From NCBI RefSeq assembly GCF_030409325.1, contig NZ_JAUFPR010000004.1, forward strand, positions 915,548 to 979,547: a stretch of DNA of 64,000 nucleotides. The letters run 5' to 3'. The position numbers and the translations under genes are program-made. The notes beneath the pieces are model-generated. The model was not told where the DNA came from, made no database searches, and was given only the letters and a program-made list of their open reading frames with translations. Positions 25,888 to 35,303 of this stretch are shown piece by piece; the first letter of the stretch is position 1; every line of letters starts with the position of its first letter. This DNA is from Mucilaginibacter aquaedulcis. Its GTDB lineage: Bacteria; Bacteroidota; Bacteroidia; Sphingobacteriales; Sphingobacteriaceae.

Positions 25888-26967
25888 TTATAGAAGTTTA
25901 GTTAAGATTTCGCTGATCGAAAAATATGCGCCGCACACAAACTCATCCGCAGCACCATAATACACGGTTAACCGGTCGCCATCCACTACATGACCGTTAG
26001 TAAAAACCACGTAACCGAAGAAGCCGCTCAATTCATATGCTTCTGCCGGCACCATGATCGGTTGGGTTGTCCGTGAAATTACTTTGGATGGATCATCAAT
26101 GTCCATCAGAAAAGCCCCAAGACAATACTGATGTTCTGCGTTTGCCCCATGGTAGATCTCCAGCCAGCCCCGTTCTGTCCGGATCGGCGCGGCACCTGCA
26201 CCAACACGAGCGCTGTCCCATAAGCCCGGCCGGGTCTTGATCAGGCATTGGTGGTTGCCCCAGTGCAGCCCATCGGGAGATTCAGCCAGCCATATATAGT
26301 TGCCGCCGATCTCTTTACTGCTGGGCCGGTGCAGGCAATAATACTTACCACCAACTTTTTCCTCAAAGATCGCGCAATCCTTGTTATGCGGCGGCAAGAT
26401 CATCCCATAGGATTCAAAATGCTGCCAATCCCGTGTTGTTTTCATACCGACCCCGACCCCGCTGTCGGATACCGCGGTGTAGGTCAAATAATAAGTATCA
26501 TCAATTTGGGAAACCCTGCAGTCTTCTACTCCAAAACGTTCGAGATACCCGTTTCCAAATAACGCAGGATAATTTTCCTGTTCTTCAAAGTATACCCCGT
26601 CTTCGCTTGCGAGCAAGCGCAGGTGGGAAATGGTTGTCAGGTAATCCAGGCCTTTATAATTAATCACCCGTGCATCGGTAGCGATCAGGTCCGGATCGTT
26701 TAACGGCACCTCAATGATCTCGGCATTTCCCGTGGCATTCAGCGCAGGAAAAAAAAGTACGCCTTCCTTCTGCGTAACCCCCTCGGCTACCCTGACCAGG
26801 AGACAGGTTTTTCCTTCATAACGAAAAGCTCCCGGATTCAGCAGGCTGATGATATGCAGGCCTGCAGCGCTGGGCTGCAGGTCCCTGGGTAGCAATAATG
26901 GATTCTCCGGAAAACGTTGTGCCAGATCCTGGAAACTTTCTTTAGGTTTATTGATAATCGGTGGCAT
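25888..26967 (-). CDS. GH130 family beta-mannoside phosphorylase/hydrolase
   Basis: A 359-residue five-bladed beta-propeller glycosidase. Visible GH130 signatures are RVAEGVTQ, the catalytic-site GVEDCRVSQIDDTYYLTYTA, KDCAIFEEKVGGKYYCLHRP, WDSARVGAGAAPIRTERGWL and the closing GYVVFTNGHV...YYGAADE. It probably phosphorolyses or hydrolyses beta-mannosides; exact substrate not known. Its first 20 bases overlap the end of the upstream membrane-protein gene, and DUF3891 follows. Confidence 0.9.
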   Translation of the reverse strand: MPPIINKPKESFQDLAQRFPENPLLLPRDLQPSAAGLHIISLLNPGAFRYEGKTCLLVRVAEGVTQKEGVLFFPALNATGNAEIIEVPLNDPDLIATDARVINYKGLDYLTTISHLRLLASEDGVYFEEQENYPALFGNGYLERFGVEDCRVSQIDDTYYLTYTAVSDSGVGVGMKTTRDWQHFESYGMILPPHNKDCAIFEEKVGGKYYCLHRPSSKEIGGNYIWLAESPDGLHWGNHQCLIKTRPGLWDSARVGAGAAPIRTERGWLEIYHGANAEHQYCLGAFLMDIDDPSKVISRTTQPIMVPAEAYELSGFFGYVVFTNGHVVDGDRLTVYYGAADEFVCGAYFSISEILTKLL

Positions 26968-27394
26968 AATTTGTTTTTTTTAAGATTTGATAGCCGATCC
27001 CGGCAAAGACCGCAAACACGAGGTGTGCAGGCACAAGCTGCAGGTAATATTTATTAAAACTGAGTGCCGGCGGTAGCGGATGCATTTTAAAGGTCGTCTT
27101 CCAGACGGCCACCGCCAGCAAACCGCTGAGGCCACCCAGCCACAGGTTCGTCTTCAGGTCGGGTTTAAATTTACCGCTCCGCCACAGCTCGGCGTACACC
27201 AGCTCAAATAACAGGCCTACCCCGTAATGACCCAGCCAGCCTAAAGCCTGGCTCTGCTGTTTGTCCAGTTTTGGAACAAGGCGGCCGGCCAGTTGCCCGA
27301 GGCGCTCCGGCTCGCTGAAGTTTTCACCGTCGGCCTGCGAAACAAGGTAGCTGAACAGGGTCATAAAGGTCGTGCCGGTAAGGCCGCTGGTCAA
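26948..27394 (-). CDS. Membrane protein of unknown function
   Basis: A 148-residue protein with about four hydrophobic segments (FMTLFSYLVSQ, HYGVGLLFELVYAELW, LWLGGLSGLLAVAVWKTTF, VPAHLVFAVFAGIGYQIL). It lies 3 bases after the Rieske oxidoreductase and overlaps GH130, so it is part of the same operon. It is similar in size and style to the 58770-59216 protein, but no clear homology can be claimed. Confidence 0.7.
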   Translation of the reverse strand: MTSGLTGTTFMTLFSYLVSQADGENFSEPERLGQLAGRLVPKLDKQQSQALGWLGHYGVGLLFELVYAELWRSGKFKPDLKTNLWLGGLSGLLAVAVWKTTFKMHPLPPALSFNKYYLQLVPAHLVFAVFAGIGYQILKKTNYATDYQ

Positions 27395-27397
27395 TAT

Positions 27398-28945
27398 TTA
27401 GTCTTCATGGCTATTGATTCTGGGCAGGTTTTTCGTTGCAGGTCCGGTCAGTACATTTCCGTCGATGTCATAACGTGCACCGTGGCAGGGGCAATCCCAG
27501 CTTTTTTCCTCAACATTCCAGTTCACGATACACGCGGCATGGGTACAAACCGGGCTTAGCGCATGGATAGTACCCTTTTCATCCCGGTAAGCCGCAATCT
27601 TTTCGCCGTCTACCTCTACCACTCTGCCGGTTCCCGGCTGCAATCTTTTTAGAGAATCGGTTTCATGAATATGAAAACGGTCTTTCACAAACCGGTAGGC
27701 CACATCTGCATTCTCCTTAATAAATTCGCTGAAGCCGTCTATCGGTTTTATGCGCGAGGGGCTGAACAGGTCCTGATATTTATTCGGCCGCTTCCTAACC
27801 AGGTCGCTGAGTAGCTTGCCCGCGATACTGCCCAGCATCATGCCGTTTCCGTTATAGCCGGTCGCGCAGTAAATACCATCTGATGCCCGGGGCATCCTCC
27901 CGATATACGGCAGACCGTCAACCGGCACATAATATTGGGATGACCAGCGGTATTTTACCGATGATACGTTATAATATTTACGGATATATTTTTCTAGGTC
28001 TGCAAAAGCTTTTCCCGGATCGTCATGACCTGTTTTATGATCATTTCCGCCGGCAATCAATAGCTTTTCGCCGTCAATGACATGCGTCCGGAAATAGTGA
28101 TAAGGTTCCTGCATATCATATACCAGTGCGTCCGGATAGGTATCCGTTTTTAACTTCACCCCCAGCACATAACTCCGGTAGGGTGCGCACTCGAAATTGA
28201 ACAGGTTAATATGGGGCGGCATGTGCGTGGCATAGATCACAGCCCTGGCACGGATAGCATGTGTGGCCGCTATGGCGGAATGTATGTCATCGGTTGTTTC
28301 AACACCAGTGATCAGCCTATTCTCTAAAATCACCCCTCCGGCATCCAGGTAAGCTTTTTGCAAACCCTGTAAATATTTTAACGGGTGGAACTGTGCCTGT
28401 TGATCAAAAACCAGGGCTTTTTCATACGTCACAGGCGTCGGCACTTCTTCCGAATAGTTCACAGGCACACCTACTTTTACCGCTCCCTTATAAATCTCAT
28501 CCAGTTGTTTCACCTCATCTTTGGTTTCTGCATACAAAAAGCCCGGCTTGTTCTCGTAGTCGCAATCGATCTGGTGGGTGTCCACATGGGATTTGATCAA
28601 CGTGTACCCATCCTTAATAGCGTCCGCAAAAAGTTTTGCCCCCTCCGCTCCAAAGGCACTTTCCGCTTCCCGATAGGTCGTGTCCGCAAAGGTGTTGATA
28701 TGTGCGCTCGTTCCCCCGGTGGTTCCAAAGCCCATCGAATGCGCTTCGGCCAAGATTACCTTTTTACCTGCTTGTTGGAGCAGTAATGCAGCTGTCATTC
28801 CGGTGATCCCACCGCCTACGACCAAAGTATCATAAATGGTGTCCGCGTTAAAAAAAACTGTCGAAGCTATGGTAGCTGTCCCTTCCTGCCAGGGAGCTTG
28901 CATCGTCCCGTCGCGGCTTAATATTGAATCGGTTTTCTTACTCAT
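27398..28945 (-). CDS. FAD-dependent oxidoreductase with C-terminal Rieske [2Fe-2S] domain
   Basis: A 515-residue two-domain protein. The N-terminal DAO-type flavoprotein has VVGGGITGMTAALLLQQAGK and a C-terminal FAD contact in GYNGNGMMLGSIAGKLL. A Rieske domain follows with CTHAAC and CPCHGARYD, giving the two Cys and two His ligands. Such fusions are common in Bacteroidetes and Actinobacteria and may oxidise amines or amino acids; the substrate is unknown. The start at 28945 (MSKKTDSILS) is preferred; the frame extends to 28981. First gene of a four-gene operon. Confidence 0.9.
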   Translation of the reverse strand: MSKKTDSILSRDGTMQAPWQEGTATIASTVFFNADTIYDTLVVGGGITGMTAALLLQQAGKKVILAEAHSMGFGTTGGTSAHINTFADTTYREAESAFGAEGAKLFADAIKDGYTLIKSHVDTHQIDCDYENKPGFLYAETKDEVKQLDEIYKGAVKVGVPVNYSEEVPTPVTYEKALVFDQQAQFHPLKYLQGLQKAYLDAGGVILENRLITGVETTDDIHSAIAATHAIRARAVIYATHMPPHINLFNFECAPYRSYVLGVKLKTDTYPDALVYDMQEPYHYFRTHVIDGEKLLIAGGNDHKTGHDDPGKAFADLEKYIRKYYNVSSVKYRWSSQYYVPVDGLPYIGRMPRASDGIYCATGYNGNGMMLGSIAGKLLSDLVRKRPNKYQDLFSPSRIKPIDGFSEFIKENADVAYRFVKDRFHIHETDSLKRLQPGTGRVVEVDGEKIAAYRDEKGTIHALSPVCTHAACIVNWNVEEKSWDCPCHGARYDIDGNVLTGPATKNLPRINSHED

Positions 28946-29190
28946 AAATTTACTACAAAGGGGAGACGCAGCACTTTCCAATAGCGCTACTACAAAAAAT
29001 GGTTATATATCCCACAATATTAGCTGGAATCAGCAAATTGATATCACCTGGAAGCAATAGTTCATTGATTCTTAACGCTGTAGCACCTAATTTACCAACC
29101 GGTGGTGGTCTGTGCTGTATGGATATGTTTGTTTACCGGCGCAAAATACAACCCAGGACATCTTCCGATGACCCGGATTGAATTTAACTA

Positions 29191-29745
29191 TTATTCTGAC
29201 TCAGCTGCCGCGGCTTCATTCACATAGTTTTCTGCAACCTGAGTGAGTAATGAATCGGCATTTTTTTCTTCGGCTAAAGTTTGATCGAATAAGCTTTGTG
29301 CTTCGCTATAACCGAGCGTTCCTGCTAACGTACGTAACGTTCCATACGATGCAATTTCATAATGCTCTACTTTCTGAGCTGCAGAAATTATAGCTACATC
29401 TCTTACCTCAGTCCCTCTTTCAGTATCCGTTAAGAGCTCTGTAGCTTCATTTAGTAAGCCTTCCATAGCCAGGCATTTTTTTGCTACGGCCTTTTCCCCG
29501 ATAGCAGCGAATACTCTTTCCAGACGGGTTACGTGATTTTTGGTTTCTTCAAAGTGATTGGTTATAGTTGTTTTTAAGTCTTCTGAAGTCGCCCCTTTGA
29601 TAAGTTTCGGTAATGCTGATGCCAGATGCTTTTCTGCCCAATAAATGTCTTTAACTTCATCAATAAATAATTCTTTCAGCGCACTTTCTGCTTCAGGAGT
29701 ACGGTTTGCGGCTGATGCAGCCTTTTTGTTGGTTTTTGTAGCCAT
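29191..29745 (-). CDS. DUF892 (YciE/YciF-like) ferritin-like protein
   Basis: A 184-residue protein with an Ala/Lys-rich leader and the YciE/YciF pattern: LKELFIDEVKDIYWAEKHLA, NHFEETKNHVTRLERVFA, KVEHYEIASYGTL and LAEEKNADSLLTQVAENYVN. These Glu/His pairs form a di-iron ferritin-like bundle; family members are induced by osmotic and nutrient stress. It is a single gene, and a diverged relative is at 39938-40459. Confidence 0.9.
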   Translation of the reverse strand: MATKTNKKAASAANRTPEAESALKELFIDEVKDIYWAEKHLASALPKLIKGATSEDLKTTITNHFEETKNHVTRLERVFAAIGEKAVAKKCLAMEGLLNEATELLTDTERGTEVRDVAIISAAQKVEHYEIASYGTLRTLAGTLGYSEAQSLFDQTLAEEKNADSLLTQVAENYVNEAAAAESE

Positions 29746-30083
29746 GATGGTAAATGTTTGTAGGTAAATTGGTAAACAATAACGTTCCCTACTTATGAAG
29801 GCAAGAAACGTTCCAAAAGGCTGGAACAGATGATAAATTCGTTTTGCGGAAGACGTCTGTCTGTATGCTGAGTTTGTAACAAATGAGCACCTACTTACCT
29901 TTTAAGAAAAACTATCGGAGTTTTAACAAGGAATGTGCATCATCGTACTCTTTGTTAACGTTCGCCAGTTTGTATTCGTACGGCACGGTATTGACCCAAG
30001 GGCGGAATGGGTGCATCTCCAACAATATCAGGTAAATATTTACTGGCTAAAAAGACCCGAGTTGTTTGTAACAGCGCATATGA
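29746..30083. other. Intergenic region without a supported gene
   Basis: 338 bases between DUF892 and the protease-like gene. Short open frames exist on both strands but none has a recognisable family, start signal or partner. No hairpin with a T-run was seen. Confidence 0.5.
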
Positions 30084-31244
30084 TCATGTGTGCATGGAAG
30101 AGCCTATTTCATGTGTGAAGGTTTTGAAAACAAGCCTTCCACTATTCCAGCGTTTCAATTTATTTGCCTTTTTTATGCCCGCTCTGTCCTTAATTTGCTT
30201 ATTCGAGCCGTAATAATCCCGCATGAAAGTTTTCATTGCATCATGGATAGCAATTGTACTTTCCTTTGCCATCAGCTCTGGATTAGTTTTTGTCAAATCA
30301 GCCAAAGCCAAAGTCATGCTCAATGCGTAATAAGGGCAATCCCAGTCATGATTATAAGGGTCGTCACCCTTAACGTTAACCTTTTGTAATGGATGTGAAA
30401 TATCTTCGATAATTTCCGCTACGCCATCTCCGAACACATGGGTGTACTCCGCGATAAAATGGTTCCACCAGCGCGGGTGTTGCGGTAGTTCTTTTAGCAG
30501 CGTATCGCAGATCAAAACGCGTTGGGGAAAATCCGGTTTTTTTGGATCCATGATAACCAACGATGTTCCGAAATGACCCTCTTTAATAGAATGTCTGCTG
30601 CAAATCACAAAAAATTGCAGGGATGTCTCATTTGTATGAGCAATAGACGCGGTCAGATGTTTGATGTCCTGGAGCCTATCTACCAAAAAGCCACGCTGAA
30701 ACATCACCTGTAGATTTCCTTCAGATTTTGCTAAACTCTGTTTGCTATTTTCATCAAACACATGAGCGTTTGCAGGGCGGCTCGTGAAATGGTTACCACT
30801 ATTATAGCGCACTTCAGATTCAAGGGGATAAGTTTCGATATCCGCGTTATCGCCGGCTTCGGTTTGTTTAAGCGGGTGGATCGACCGGAAGGGAATATGC
30901 ATTTTTTCGCAACTCATTCGTCGCGCAAGATTGTATAAGCGCTGTTCTGAGGGCGAAAAAACAGGGTCCCCGGTAACCTGATCAAAATAAACTTTTGTTA
31001 TAGTCCGTCCTAAATGATCGGCGACGAAGCGATTCAGTAATAGCTTTCGGAGAGGTGTTTCCGTGCAAAGGAAATAATCCCGCAGCGCATTGTTAGCCAA
31101 ATATTCGTCCAGCGACTGATCAAATTGCAAAAGGGCTTTATCCGGGTTGTTTTTAACCCAAGTCCTCAATAATCTGTACATTTTCTTTTCAAAACGAACG
31201 TTTTTCGCCTCTGCTATTTCTTTATTACAATAACGCTGTCTCAT
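30084..31244 (-). CDS. Putative CE-clan (Ulp1/YopJ-like) cysteine protease or acyltransferase
   Basis: A 386-residue soluble protein without signal peptide. The C-terminal half has the order expected for a CE-clan catalytic site: His224 in EGHFGTSLVIMDPKKP, an acidic residue Asp247 in VLICDTLLKEL, and Cys303 in NHDWDCPYYALSMTLALA (Asn298 or Asp300 near the oxyanion position). YopJ and Ulp1 families share H-x(n)-D/E-x(n)-C with a hydrophobic D/EP strand after the His. The N-terminal 200 residues are helical and unassigned. The gene stands alone. The assignment rests on motif order only; a structural search is needed. Confidence 0.5.
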   Translation of the reverse strand: MRQRYCNKEIAEAKNVRFEKKMYRLLRTWVKNNPDKALLQFDQSLDEYLANNALRDYFLCTETPLRKLLLNRFVADHLGRTITKVYFDQVTGDPVFSPSEQRLYNLARRMSCEKMHIPFRSIHPLKQTEAGDNADIETYPLESEVRYNSGNHFTSRPANAHVFDENSKQSLAKSEGNLQVMFQRGFLVDRLQDIKHLTASIAHTNETSLQFFVICSRHSIKEGHFGTSLVIMDPKKPDFPQRVLICDTLLKELPQHPRWWNHFIAEYTHVFGDGVAEIIEDISHPLQKVNVKGDDPYNHDWDCPYYALSMTLALADLTKTNPELMAKESTIAIHDAMKTFMRDYYGSNKQIKDRAGIKKANKLKRWNSGRLVFKTFTHEIGSSMHT

Positions 31245-31457
31245 ATAGCTGAAAACATGCTTTAAGTTTAATTCTTAAATATAATGATTCCGGCCTGCTT
31301 TTTTCCTTCGTCATTTTAAAAATCACAGTGTTATACGGTTAAGTTTCAAACAGTTGTTTAAGCTGTTTGATGGGTTCAAAAAGGTGAGTTTACCTACTCT
31401 ATAACTTTTAAAACTAAATAAAAAACGTTGCTTATAATTTAACATCTCTTCAAAAGG

Positions 31458-32549
31458 CTAAGAAACTTTTTGTCCTTTTGCTTCATTGGTAATACTTTCT
31501 TTAAATGCATGGACAAACGCATTTTTAAGAAAACCTACAAAGGTCGCCCAGCTACTTGTCTTCGGATTTTTAATATTCCCTTCAATGGGTATTACGGTTG
31601 CAATCTTTTTAGTGTTAGGATTTTCTACGGCTTTAGCAAACAACCCGACTACCGCCTTTTTCACCACTCGCAATATTCCCCCCTTTTTCTTGATATCTTT
31701 TTTGACGTTCAGTACTTTCAAATTTTTTACAAAAGGTTTCACAAATCCATCAACCTGGCCATCGGTCAATTTCAATTTACTAAAAACATCCAGGTCGCCT
31801 CGTTCTATATCAAATTTAATGTTGGCCTCAAGGAAACCATTCAAAGCGAGCAGGTTGACGCTAGTCAGCTGCATCCCCATATCAAAGTCAGGAATCTCTT
31901 TTAACAAGTTGAGCCTCATGTGGGCTTTTAAATGTCCTTTTCCAATTGATATTCCACTCAGGGTAACCTCAGACGGCAGCGGATCATTGGTCTTTTGCAC
32001 ATTAGCCAGATTCAATGCCGTCAGTTGTAGGTGGTCGATATGGAGGTTTACACTTGGTTTTTTCTCCAAATCTACATACGCAAACCGGCCGTTGTTAATT
32101 TTCAGCTTATTAATGGTCATTGGAATCAAAGCTTTTACAGTCTTTGTCCAGCTCTCTTTAGATGGTTCTTTTGAGATATCTTCAGTACCCAAAATATGTA
32201 TATTTGGCGTTTCCGCAATCACCTCGCCTACCAGTCTTCCCTTAAACAATGCATTCCATTCCAAAGAAAGATCCATGTGCTTGATTTGCAAAAAGGGGTA
32301 CTTGGCGGGATCTGTATTTTTTTTAAGCAACAAACCCTTAATGACGTATGCTCCTCGTAATAAATGAATATCGATATCCTCCACATGTCCCGTGTAGCCG
32401 GGCAATTCGTTCAATTTTTTATTTACATAGCCCTTAACTATAGCCGGCAATGCCAGGCGAATAACCAATAATATTATTAGCAGCGCGCTAAGTACAATAT
32501 AGCCCCAGCTAATCTTTTTAAGAAACATTTTTAATCGATTGGTTTTCAT
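31458..32549 (-). CDS. DUF748/AsmA-like inner-membrane protein
   Basis: A 363-residue protein with one N-terminal membrane helix (IVLSALLIILLVIRLALPAI) and a periplasmic beta-rich body of DUF748/AsmA type (GYTGHVEDIDIHLLRGAYVI, MDLSLEWNALFKGRLVGEV, GRFAYVDLEKKPSVNLHIDH). Relatives are thought to help lipid transport or envelope maintenance. It stands alone, downstream of the broken Cys-rich gene. Confidence 0.85.
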   Translation of the reverse strand: MKTNRLKMFLKKISWGYIVLSALLIILLVIRLALPAIVKGYVNKKLNELPGYTGHVEDIDIHLLRGAYVIKGLLLKKNTDPAKYPFLQIKHMDLSLEWNALFKGRLVGEVIAETPNIHILGTEDISKEPSKESWTKTVKALIPMTINKLKINNGRFAYVDLEKKPSVNLHIDHLQLTALNLANVQKTNDPLPSEVTLSGISIGKGHLKAHMRLNLLKEIPDFDMGMQLTSVNLLALNGFLEANIKFDIERGDLDVFSKLKLTDGQVDGFVKPFVKNLKVLNVKKDIKKKGGILRVVKKAVVGLFAKAVENPNTKKIATVIPIEGNIKNPKTSSWATFVGFLKNAFVHAFKESITNEAKGQKVS

Positions 32550-32710
32550 AACGTTTCTTATATGTAGTAGTACTGATAGTAGTACTGAAAGAACAGGCCA
32601 TTTGCCTTTCTGAACTTAAATTAATTGCTTTAGTGTATGGAAGGTTTTAATAAAAAAGAGTATTAGCTATTTACAACTAATACCCTGATTTACCATCATA
32701 GAATGATAAA

Positions 32711-32931
32711 TCACATTTGAGCACTATCACAAACCCAATTCTTCTTACAGTCCAAGCATTTTGAATTAGTTAGCGCTTTCAATATTATGTTACAGCATTT
32801 TATTTTAAAGTCATAACAACAACATTTCAGTACATTTTTCCCTTCAACATTTCAATTGAAGGGGACAAATGGTGTAACGCACAAACCTGCTGCTTTAGTT
32901 CGTTCTGATTGACCAGGTGATTATTTTTCAT
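32711..32931 (-). pseudogene. Cys-rich small gene A, frameshifted
   Basis: It starts MKNNHLVNQNELKQQVCALH and LSPSIEMLKGK, then a shift near an A5 run. The next frame gives KNVLKCCCYDFKIKCCNIIL and KCLDCKKNWVCDSAQM. The protein matches the gene at 37847-38122 (LKQQVCAVHHMSPSFQVIDG, ELQCCCTDFRISCYTLI). Nine Cys in about 73 residues suggest metal binding. Its leader and promoter are also shared with that gene. Confidence 0.7.
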
Positions 32932-33105
32932 AGGTCGGAAGATGAAATAAACCTCCTTACACTCGCTGCTTAGAGGTTTATAATTATACAACTATTACAC
33001 ATAATTTAAACTACCCCGGCAAAACTACTAACCGGAGATAAGTACTGATTGATCATCATCGCACTCGCTGCTCAAATAATCAAAATAAATTTCTAATTGC
33101 CTTCA
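32932..33105 (-). ncRNA. Structured 5' leader A with two CAGCGAGTG motifs
   Basis: On the minus strand the leader holds GCAGCGAGTGC (33062-33070 core), a weak GC hairpin and then a 7-bp stem AAACCTC/GAGGTTT (32949-32955 with 32973-32979). The stem's loop again carries AGCGAGTG and its 3' arm includes AGGAGG. The same order is found in leader B, with stem pairs changed together (A-T for G-C). It may be a regulatory leader that hides a ribosome site. Transcription start is inferred from promoter A. Confidence 0.5.
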
Positions 33106-33108
33106 TGA

Positions 33109-33174
33109 TAAAGATAAGGCTTCGGAAATTTACAGATTGGGTATTATTACTCCGATTTCAGGTAGAAAATACTT
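33109..33174 (-). promoter_or_regulatory. Promoter A with tandem operator sites
   Basis: On the minus strand: distal site AAGTATTTTCTACC (33174-33161), proximal site GGAGTAATAATACCC (33153-33139), exactly 22 bases, then TATCTTTA (33116-33109), close to the TAnnTTTG -7 element. The same spacing recurs in promoters B and C. Confidence 0.6.
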
Positions 33175-33211
33175 GATCGGCTGGACAGCATACGAAGCCG
33201 ATTAAAAAAAG

Positions 33212-33237
33212 AAAGCCGTTAATTGCTTAACGACTTT
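33212..33237 (-). terminator. Terminator after the ADH-associated gene
   Basis: An 11-bp stem (AAAGCCGTTAA / TTAACGACTTT, one G-U pair on the minus strand) with loop TTGC, followed on the minus strand by CTTTTTTT. It ends the 35005-33367 operon. Confidence 0.8.
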
Positions 33238-33366
33238 CCCAATCATCACTCTACCAGTTATTTTAAGCATTTCTGAATTTTAGTGATTTCCTCCAGGTGT
33301 ATCTGTACTATCCGTTCCGTTTGCGCGGCAGACTAATAACTGGCTTTTTTCATAGTTGTGGCAGGA

Positions 33367-33849
33367 TTATTTTTTTCTCTTAAACAAACTTACGAGCACA
33401 AGGCTTGCCAGGGTAACCGCAACTGCTTTTCTAATTAATCCTGCTCTGTTATGCTTCCATTCCACAGCAAGACCGCGCTCTTTAATGATATTCGGTATTT
33501 GTCCTTTCTTAAAATCTTCAATCAGACCCTCCAACATATTGATGCGGTCGGCAAGGATCAGGGGTATCCAGTGCCGGTAGCGATCTTCGCTGTGCTGGAA
33601 AGCATAGCGCCTGATCATACCACTAAATCCTGAAGGTGGTACTGATGTGCCGAATACCCGGGTGATTGCAGGCCTTTCATTGGACCTTAGTATCTCGACC
33701 AATTCAGGCTGTTGGTCAGAGCGTTCATAATGGATACGATTATGGTCATCGCCCGTGTACTTTTTCATCGGGTACGTTGGTTCATTTTCCGGATCAGCAT
33801 CCATGCCCCAACCGGGGATCAGTTTGTAGTCTTCGTTGCTTGGTTCCAT
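33367..33849 (-). CDS. Protein of unknown function paired with the zinc alcohol dehydrogenase
   Basis: A 160-residue protein with a polar N-terminus (YKLIPGWGMDADPENEPTYP), the core PPSGFSGMIRRYAFQHSEDR and a C-terminal membrane helix (KAVAVTLASLVLVSLFKRKK). It starts 4 bases after the alcohol dehydrogenase gene and is thus in its operon. It may be a tail-anchored partner of that enzyme. The family name is not known to me. Confidence 0.75.
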   Translation of the reverse strand: MEPSNEDYKLIPGWGMDADPENEPTYPMKKYTGDDHNRIHYERSDQQPELVEILRSNERPAITRVFGTSVPPSGFSGMIRRYAFQHSEDRYRHWIPLILADRINMLEGLIEDFKKGQIPNIIKERGLAVEWKHNRAGLIRKAVAVTLASLVLVSLFKRKK

Positions 33850-33853
33850 AATG

Positions 33854-35005
33854 TTAATGTTTGGCGGATGGGATCAGTACAGTTTTAATACAGTTGTCCA
33901 GTTTGGAGGAAAATAAGCGGTATGCCTCCGAGACCTCTTCTAATGGAATACGGTGCGTGATCAATCCTTTAGGATCGAGCCTGCCCGACATCACATGATC
34001 GATTAGTTTAGGCAGGAGGCGTTTTACGGAAGTTTGATTAGCGCGGATGGTGATGCCCTTGTTAACGATGTTACCAAACGGCACTAAATTAAAGGGCGGG
34101 CCATAAACACCGACGACAGACACGATACCGCCTTTTTTGACCGAATTAATCGCCCATTGCAGCGCGGTAGCTGCACCTGCCTGCAATAAGGTAACACGGC
34201 CGCTGAATGTTTGCAGGGTATTACCCTCCGCTTCACATCCCACGCAGTCAATACACACATCCGCCCCGTACCAATCCGTAGTCTTTTTGAGAAAAACCAC
34301 GGGATCCTCCATCTCTTTAAAATTGTAGGCTTCGCATTTGGCATAGTTTTTCGCAAACTCGAGCCGGTAGTCAATATGATCAATAATGATTACGCGCGAG
34401 GGGCCGAAGAACCAGGCGCAGCGAGCTGCCATAATCCCTATGGGGCCGGCGCCGAAGATCACAACCGTGTCTCCTTCTTTAATGCCTCCCATTTCCGCAG
34501 CCTGGTACCCGGTCGGTACCACGTCCGTTAAAAGGACAGCATCGTCCGGATCCATTTCCGCAGGGATGACCGTCGGTCCAACGTCTGCATAGGGCACGCG
34601 GACATATTCAGCCTGGCCACCGTCAAACCCTCCAGCCGTGTGTGAGTAGCCAAATATCCCTCCAACCGCGGTTGCCATCGGATTGGATTCATGGCAGTTT
34701 CCAAAAAGACCCTGCTTGCAAAAGTTACATTTGCCACAAGCGATATTAAATGGCACCAGCACCTGGTCGCCTATCTTCAGCTTTTGAACCAGCGGGCCTA
34801 TTTCCTCCACGATGCCTGTAAATTCGTGCCCAAAGGTCGATCCAACGCGCGTATCCGGCACCATGCCGTGATACAGGTGGAGGTCAGAGCCGCAAATGCA
34901 GGTCCGGGTAACCCGAATGATAGCGTCTTCCGGATGCAATATTTCCGGCACCGGTTTTTGTACGGCCCGGACGCGGTACGGCCCGCGGTAGTTCATAGCT
35001 AACAT
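33854..35005 (-). CDS. Zinc-dependent alcohol/formaldehyde-type dehydrogenase
   Basis: A 383-residue MDR enzyme. The catalytic zinc ligands are in CICGSDLHLYHG and FGHEFTG, four structural-zinc Cys are in CGKCNFCKQGLFGNC, and the NAD site is VVIFGAGPIGIMAA. The long insertions resemble glutathione-independent formaldehyde dehydrogenases, so small aldehydes or alcohols are likely substrates. It is first in a two-gene operon with the 160-residue protein. Confidence 0.9.
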   Translation of the reverse strand: MLAMNYRGPYRVRAVQKPVPEILHPEDAIIRVTRTCICGSDLHLYHGMVPDTRVGSTFGHEFTGIVEEIGPLVQKLKIGDQVLVPFNIACGKCNFCKQGLFGNCHESNPMATAVGGIFGYSHTAGGFDGGQAEYVRVPYADVGPTVIPAEMDPDDAVLLTDVVPTGYQAAEMGGIKEGDTVVIFGAGPIGIMAARCAWFFGPSRVIIIDHIDYRLEFAKNYAKCEAYNFKEMEDPVVFLKKTTDWYGADVCIDCVGCEAEGNTLQTFSGRVTLLQAGAATALQWAINSVKKGGIVSVVGVYGPPFNLVPFGNIVNKGITIRANQTSVKRLLPKLIDHVMSGRLDPKGLITHRIPLEEVSEAYRLFSSKLDNCIKTVLIPSAKH

Positions 35006-35151
35006 AGGTTTTCGTTTAGTGTGTTATTTTACTCAGAACAGGGAGATAGGCTAAGTATGCTGCTTGTCAAACATCGCCCTCCCTATGAAATATGCAGGCA
35101 TGGGCACAATCACTTAAGAAGCAGTATAGTCTTTTTCATGACTATCTTGAT

Positions 35152-35301
35152 TTACCCAGCGCTACTATCATCAGTGACGTCATCAGATGCAAAAGTTTTT
35201 ACTTCACCTGAATCCAGTTTGACCTCTATGTTATCCCCTGTCGTTTCCAATACTTCTCCGTTTCCATCGGGTGTGATTACCCGGCGTCCTTTCATATCCA
35301 T
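35152..35301 (-). CDS. Small SH3/KOW-like protein of the Mn-catalase operon
   Basis: A 49-residue protein: MDMKGRRVITPDGNGEVLET, TGDNIEVKLDSGEVKTF, ASDDVTDDSSAG. It matches the 24101-24262 protein along its length. It starts 2 bases after the lipoprotein gene and is third in the catalase operon. Its role is unknown; a small beta-barrel that binds nucleic acid or the catalase is possible. Confidence 0.75.
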   Translation of the reverse strand: MDMKGRRVITPDGNGEVLETTGDNIEVKLDSGEVKTFASDDVTDDSSAG

Positions 35302-35303
35302 AT

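Noticed and set aside
29933..30213. Short plus-strand frames between DUF892 and the protease-like gene
   Set aside because: No family, no partner and partly antisense to the protease-like gene.
33062..33070. CACTCGCTG copies as simple DNA repeats
   Set aside because: They are confined to two homologous leaders at matching positions, so shared leader descent explains them better than dispersed repeats.
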